Made by a program: the position numbers and the translations under genes
Part shown: positions 49,091-51,980 of the stretch, one piece after another
Position numbering within the stretch: position 1 is the first letter of the stretch
Layout: every line of letters starts with the position of its first letter
NCBI GenBank assembly: GCA_905182345.1
Contig: CAJJBG010000016.1
Location: 1 to 51,980, forward strand
Direction of reading: 5' to 3'
Source: Pelagibacteraceae bacterium AG-422-B15
GTDB lineage: Bacteria; Pseudomonadota; Alphaproteobacteria; Pelagibacterales; AG-422-B15
DNA length: 51,980 nt
Notes under the pieces: generated by a model
The model's input: the letters and a program-made list of their open reading frames with translations, nothing else
Databases searched by the model: none
Told to the model about the DNA's origin: nothing

Positions 49091-50128
49091 TTATAAATTA
49101 TTAAAAACTTTTATTGCTTGGGAAGTTTCAAACACATCATGGACCCTAAAAATTTGTACACCTTGAGATAATGCGTAAAAAACTGAAGCTAATGAACCAC
49201 CCATTCTCTTTCCTTCTAATGCATTTTTATGCAATTTTCCAATAAAACTTTTTCTTGAGGCACCTAATAAGAGCGGACAACCTAACGAATGCAACAATGC
49301 TATATTAGAAATTAGCTTCAAATTTTGTTGCGTAGTTTTACCAAAACCAATTCCAGGATCTAATATTATAGAATTTCTATTAATTTTATTTTTCTCACAC
49401 AACTCAATTTTCTTTTTAAAGAAATCATAAACATCTAATAATACATCATCATATTTAATTTTTAGTTGCATTTTTTTTGGAGTATGAATTGAATGCATTA
49501 ATATAAAGGGCATATTTTTTTGCCTAATAACTTGAATAGATTTTTTATCGTATCTCAACCCAGAGACATCATTAATAATATCAATGTTTTTTTTAATGCC
49601 TGCCAGCATTACTTCTGACTTACGAGTGTCTAAAGAAATAATAATTTTTTTATTTTTATCTTTTAAATAATTTATTGTGGGTAAAATTCTACGAACCTCC
49701 TCTTTAGAGCTTATGGTGATGGCTCCCGGTCTAGTAGACTCTCCACCAATATCAATGATATCAGCACCATCCTGCAACATTTTATTAGCATGCTTAGCAC
49801 TAAGATGAAGTGACGCATACTTGCCTCCATCAGAAAAACTATCAGGCGTAATATTAAGTATGCCCATAATCTTAGGCTTATTAAACTTTAATAATTTAAT
49901 TGGTTTTCTTGGAGCTATGATTAATTTAATTTGTTTGTTAACAACATCATATTCATTTTGATCTAAGAATTTGATATCCCTTAGATTAACTAGCTTCTTT
50001 TTTATTTCTTTTTTATTTCTACTAGTAATTTCAACTGTATCAAAATATAGGTTTGAAGATCCAAGTTTTTTACTATATTTAGATTTTAATTTTTTATTCG
50101 AAATAATTGGGCATACGTAATAATTCAT
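49091..50128 (-). CDS. folP: Dihydropteroate synthase with N-terminal extension
   Basis: A 345-residue folate enzyme condensing a pterin diphosphate with p-aminobenzoate. The catalytic barrel starts near residue 86 with KIMGILNITPDSFSDGG, then DIIDIGGESTRPGA, INDVSGL, DPGIGFGKT and LLGASRKSFIGKL. The first ~85 residues, rich in Lys, are extra compared with E. coli FolP (282) and show no motif I recognise. Comparable extensions occur in some alphaproteobacterial FolP proteins. It lies 31 bp after ftsH. Confidence 0.93.
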   Translation of the reverse strand: MNYYVCPIISNKKLKSKYSKKLGSSNLYFDTVEITSRNKKEIKKKLVNLRDIKFLDQNEYDVVNKQIKLIIAPRKPIKLLKFNKPKIMGILNITPDSFSDGGKYASLHLSAKHANKMLQDGADIIDIGGESTRPGAITISSKEEVRRILPTINYLKDKNKKIIISLDTRKSEVMLAGIKKNIDIINDVSGLRYDKKSIQVIRQKNMPFILMHSIHTPKKMQLKIKYDDVLLDVYDFFKKKIELCEKNKINRNSIILDPGIGFGKTTQQNLKLISNIALLHSLGCPLLLGASRKSFIGKLHKNALEGKRMGGSLASVFYALSQGVQIFRVHDVFETSQAIKVFNNL

Positions 50129-50159
50129 TTTTGCCCTAACTTTTATTTTATAAAAAACC

Positions 50160-51980
50160 TTAAGATGTTTGTGGTTTTGGTTTTAAGTCAGGATTTATTG
50201 ATGGCTTTGACTTGCCACTACTAGGCACAGAAGGTCCAGCATTTTTAATCTCTTCTTCAGGGTCTGGTCTATTAATAGATCCTGTTTCAATCAGCTGTTT
50301 TATTTCAACTCCATTTAACGTTTCATATTCTAAAAGACCCTTAGCTAAAGTATGTAGATCATTAATATTTTCTTTTAATATTTTATGTGCTTCATTATAG
50401 CACTTTTCAACTATGCTTTTAATTTCTGAATCAATTAGTCTGGCTGTTTCCTCAGAAACATTTTGATGCCTAGTAACTGAACGACCAAGAAATACTTCTT
50501 CCTCATTTTCTTCATATTGTAATGGCCCCAGCTTTTCACTTAAGCCCCATCTAGTAACCATATTTCTTGCAAGCTTAGTAGCCATCTCTATATCAGATGA
50601 GGCTCCTGAAGTAACTTTTCCAGCTCCGAATATTAACTCTTCTGCAACTCTTCCACCCATAGCAACAGTCATGTCAGCAAACATCTTATTCCTAGACATT
50701 GATAGCTGATCTCTTTCAGGTAGACGCATAACCATACCAAGAGCTCTTCCACGTGGAATAATTGTAGCCTTATGAATTGGATCAGAATCTGGCTGATGAA
50801 TTGCAATTAAAGCATGGCCACCTTCATGGTAGGCTGTAAGCTTTCTTTCATCTTCAGTCATTACTAATGACCTTCTTTCAGAGCCCATCATAACTTTATC
50901 TTTGGCTTCCTCAAAGTCTACCATAGTAACAATTTTTTTATTTTTCCTAGCAGCAAGTAAGGCTGATTCATTTACGATATTTGCTAAATCTGCACCAGAG
51001 AATCCTGGTGTTCCTCTAGCTATCGTTCTTGTATCAACATCCGGAGCTACTAATATTTTTTTAATATGTACTTTTAATATTGCTTCTCTGCCTACTAAAT
51101 CTGGATTGGGAACTACTACTTGTCTATCAAATCTCCCTGGTCTTAATAGTGCTGGATCTAGAACATCCGGCCTATTAGTTGCAGCCACCAAAATAATACC
51201 TTCATTGGCATCAAAGCCATCCATCTCTACTAATAATTGATTCAAAGTTTGCTCTCTTTCATCATTGCCACCACCTAAGCCAGCTCCTCTACTTCTTCCT
51301 ACAGCATCTATTTCATCAATAAAAATTATACATGGAGCATTTTTTTTGCCTTGCTCAAACATATCTCTAACTCTTGATGCTCCAACACCAACAAACATTT
51401 CAACAAAATCAGATCCTGAGATTGTAAAGAAAGGAACATCTGCCTCACCTGCTACTGCCCTAGCTAATAAGGTTTTACCTGTACCTGGGGGGCCAATTAA
51501 TAATGCACCTTTTGGAATTCTTCCACCTAGTTTTTGAAATTTTCTTGGATCTTTTAAGAAGTCAACAATTTCAGATAACTCTTCTTTAGCCTCATCAATT
51601 CCAGCAACCTCATTAAAAGTAACTTTATTTTTATTTTGGTTTAAGAGTTTTGCTTTTGACTTTCCAAAGCCCATTGCACCACCTTTTCCACCTTGCATTT
51701 GACGCATGAAGAAAATCCATACACCAATAAGTAAGAGCATTGGGAACCAAGAAATTAGAATTCCTAATATAGAAGGATAACCATCATCAAGTGGGGCTGC
51801 AGAAATATTAACTCCCATTTTAGTAAGTTTTTCAACTAAAGTTGAATCATTTACAGCATAAGTTTTAAATTTTTTACCGTCTGAAAAATTCCCAGAAATA
51901 TTATTACCCCGAATTGTAACATCATTAACAGAGCCGTTTTGAACATTTTCAAGAAACTGCGAGTAAGTTAAATCAAGTGC
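50160..51980 (-). CDS. ftsH: ATP-dependent zinc metalloprotease FtsH (N-terminus cut by window edge)
   Basis: The frame is open to the right edge, so this gene is partial. The Met at 51818 is internal: the 54 codons before it encode the periplasmic domain ([20 protein letters not shown]). Next come the second membrane helix ([19 protein letters not shown]), the AAA domain with GPPGTGKT and [12 protein letters not shown], the SRH with [19 protein letters not shown], and the zinc protease motif HEGGH. It degrades misassembled membrane proteins, and in E. coli also RpoH and LpxC. The C-terminal tail is Pro/Lys-rich. Confidence 0.97.
   Translation of the reverse strand, partial: ALDLTYSQFLENVQNGSVNDVTIRGNNISGNFSDGKKFKTYAVNDSTLVEKLTKMGVNISAAPLDDGYPSILGILISWFPMLLLIGVWIFFMRQMQGGKGGAMGFGKSKAKLLNQNKNKVTFNEVAGIDEAKEELSEIVDFLKDPRKFQKLGGRIPKGALLIGPPGTGKTLLARAVAGEADVPFFTISGSDFVEMFVGVGASRVRDMFEQGKKNAPCIIFIDEIDAVGRSRGAGLGGGNDEREQTLNQLLVEMDGFDANEGIILVAATNRPDVLDPALLRPGRFDRQVVVPNPDLVGREAILKVHIKKILVAPDVDTRTIARGTPGFSGADLANIVNESALLAARKNKKIVTMVDFEEAKDKVMMGSERRSLVMTEDERKLTAYHEGGHALIAIHQPDSDPIHKATIIPRGRALGMVMRLPERDQLSMSRNKMFADMTVAMGGRVAEELIFGAGKVTSGASSDIEMATKLARNMVTRWGLSEKLGPLQYEENEEEVFLGRSVTRHQNVSEETARLIDSEIKSIVEKCYNEAHKILKENINDLHTLAKGLLEYETLNGVEIKQLIETGSINRPDPEEEIKNAGPSVPSSGKSKPSINPDLKPKPQTS

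Noticed and set aside
50160-51818. ftsH starting at Met 51818
   Set aside because: The frame is open to the window edge and the residues before this Met match the FtsH periplasmic domain, so the start lies outside.

Overview
The window comes from a compact, strongly AT-rich alphaproteobacterial chromosome. It is probably a free-living marine lineage with a streamlined genome. Several gene orders support this: ftsH-folP-glmM, rluD-rpoH next to a small membrane protein, ileS-lspA-DUF3035 lipoprotein, and hisS-hisZ-hisG. The single tRNA is tRNA-His of the unusual alphaproteobacterial type (no encoded G-1, G1:U72, A73). Gaps are mostly a few bases, neighbouring starts and stops often overlap, and four of the eight convergent gene pairs share a 4-bp stop-codon overlap. 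I cannot name the genus.

Layout. 1-7096 is a long minus-strand run. It holds a DMT permease (cut by the edge), a metallo-beta-lactamase-fold hydrolase, an R. etli-type asparaginase, a small excalibur-like ORF, a beta carbonic anhydrase, a flavin monooxygenase, glycyl-tRNA synthetase and an S49 peptidase. 7164-13315 carries isoprenoid, chorismate and RNA-modification genes (ispB, aroC, ispA, xseB, an acyl-CoA dehydrogenase, tadA, rluB, rsmD). 13316-20838 is a seven-gene minus-strand run: HAD phosphatase, ribF, ileS, lspA, DUF3035 lipoprotein, SbmA/BacA-like transporter, compact pgi. 20908-23908 holds an SDR gene and groES-groEL, with a heat-shock-like promoter, a dyad-rich leader and a clear terminator. 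23947-27747 holds a broken small gene, a DUF2805 gene and hisS-hisZ-hisG. 28010-30347 holds an MFS permease, a DsbA-fold isomerase, tRNA-His and a DUF2061 protein.

30435-44222 is the accessory highlight, a quaternary-amine island. Gamma-butyrobetaine hydroxylase, L-carnitine dehydrogenase and a beta-keto-acid cleavage enzyme would turn gamma-butyrobetaine into carnitine, then 3-dehydrocarnitine, then betainyl-CoA plus acetoacetate. A divergently transcribed acetoacetyl-CoA synthetase would recover the acetoacetate. An aldehyde dehydrogenase, an iron alcohol dehydrogenase and a choline-dehydrogenase-like GMC flavoprotein could feed trimethylammonium aldehydes, alcohols or choline in. A ProXWV-type ABC importer and a DMT permease supply transport. 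No transcription factor lies in the island, so its 304-bp divergent promoter region, with one GC-rich dyad, is the obvious control point.

44219-51980 returns to core genes: DUF6476-like protein, rluD, rpoH, purA, glmM, folP and ftsH (cut by the right edge). RpoH, its protease FtsH and the GroE chaperonin all lie in this one window.

The most interesting points are the carnitine module with an apparently degraded zinc site in its hydroxylase, the small gene with a perfect ribosome binding site but an in-frame UGA inside a hairpin, the tRNA-His/HisRS pairing, and the competing dyads in the groES leader. No CRISPR array, insertion sequence, prophage or rRNA was seen.
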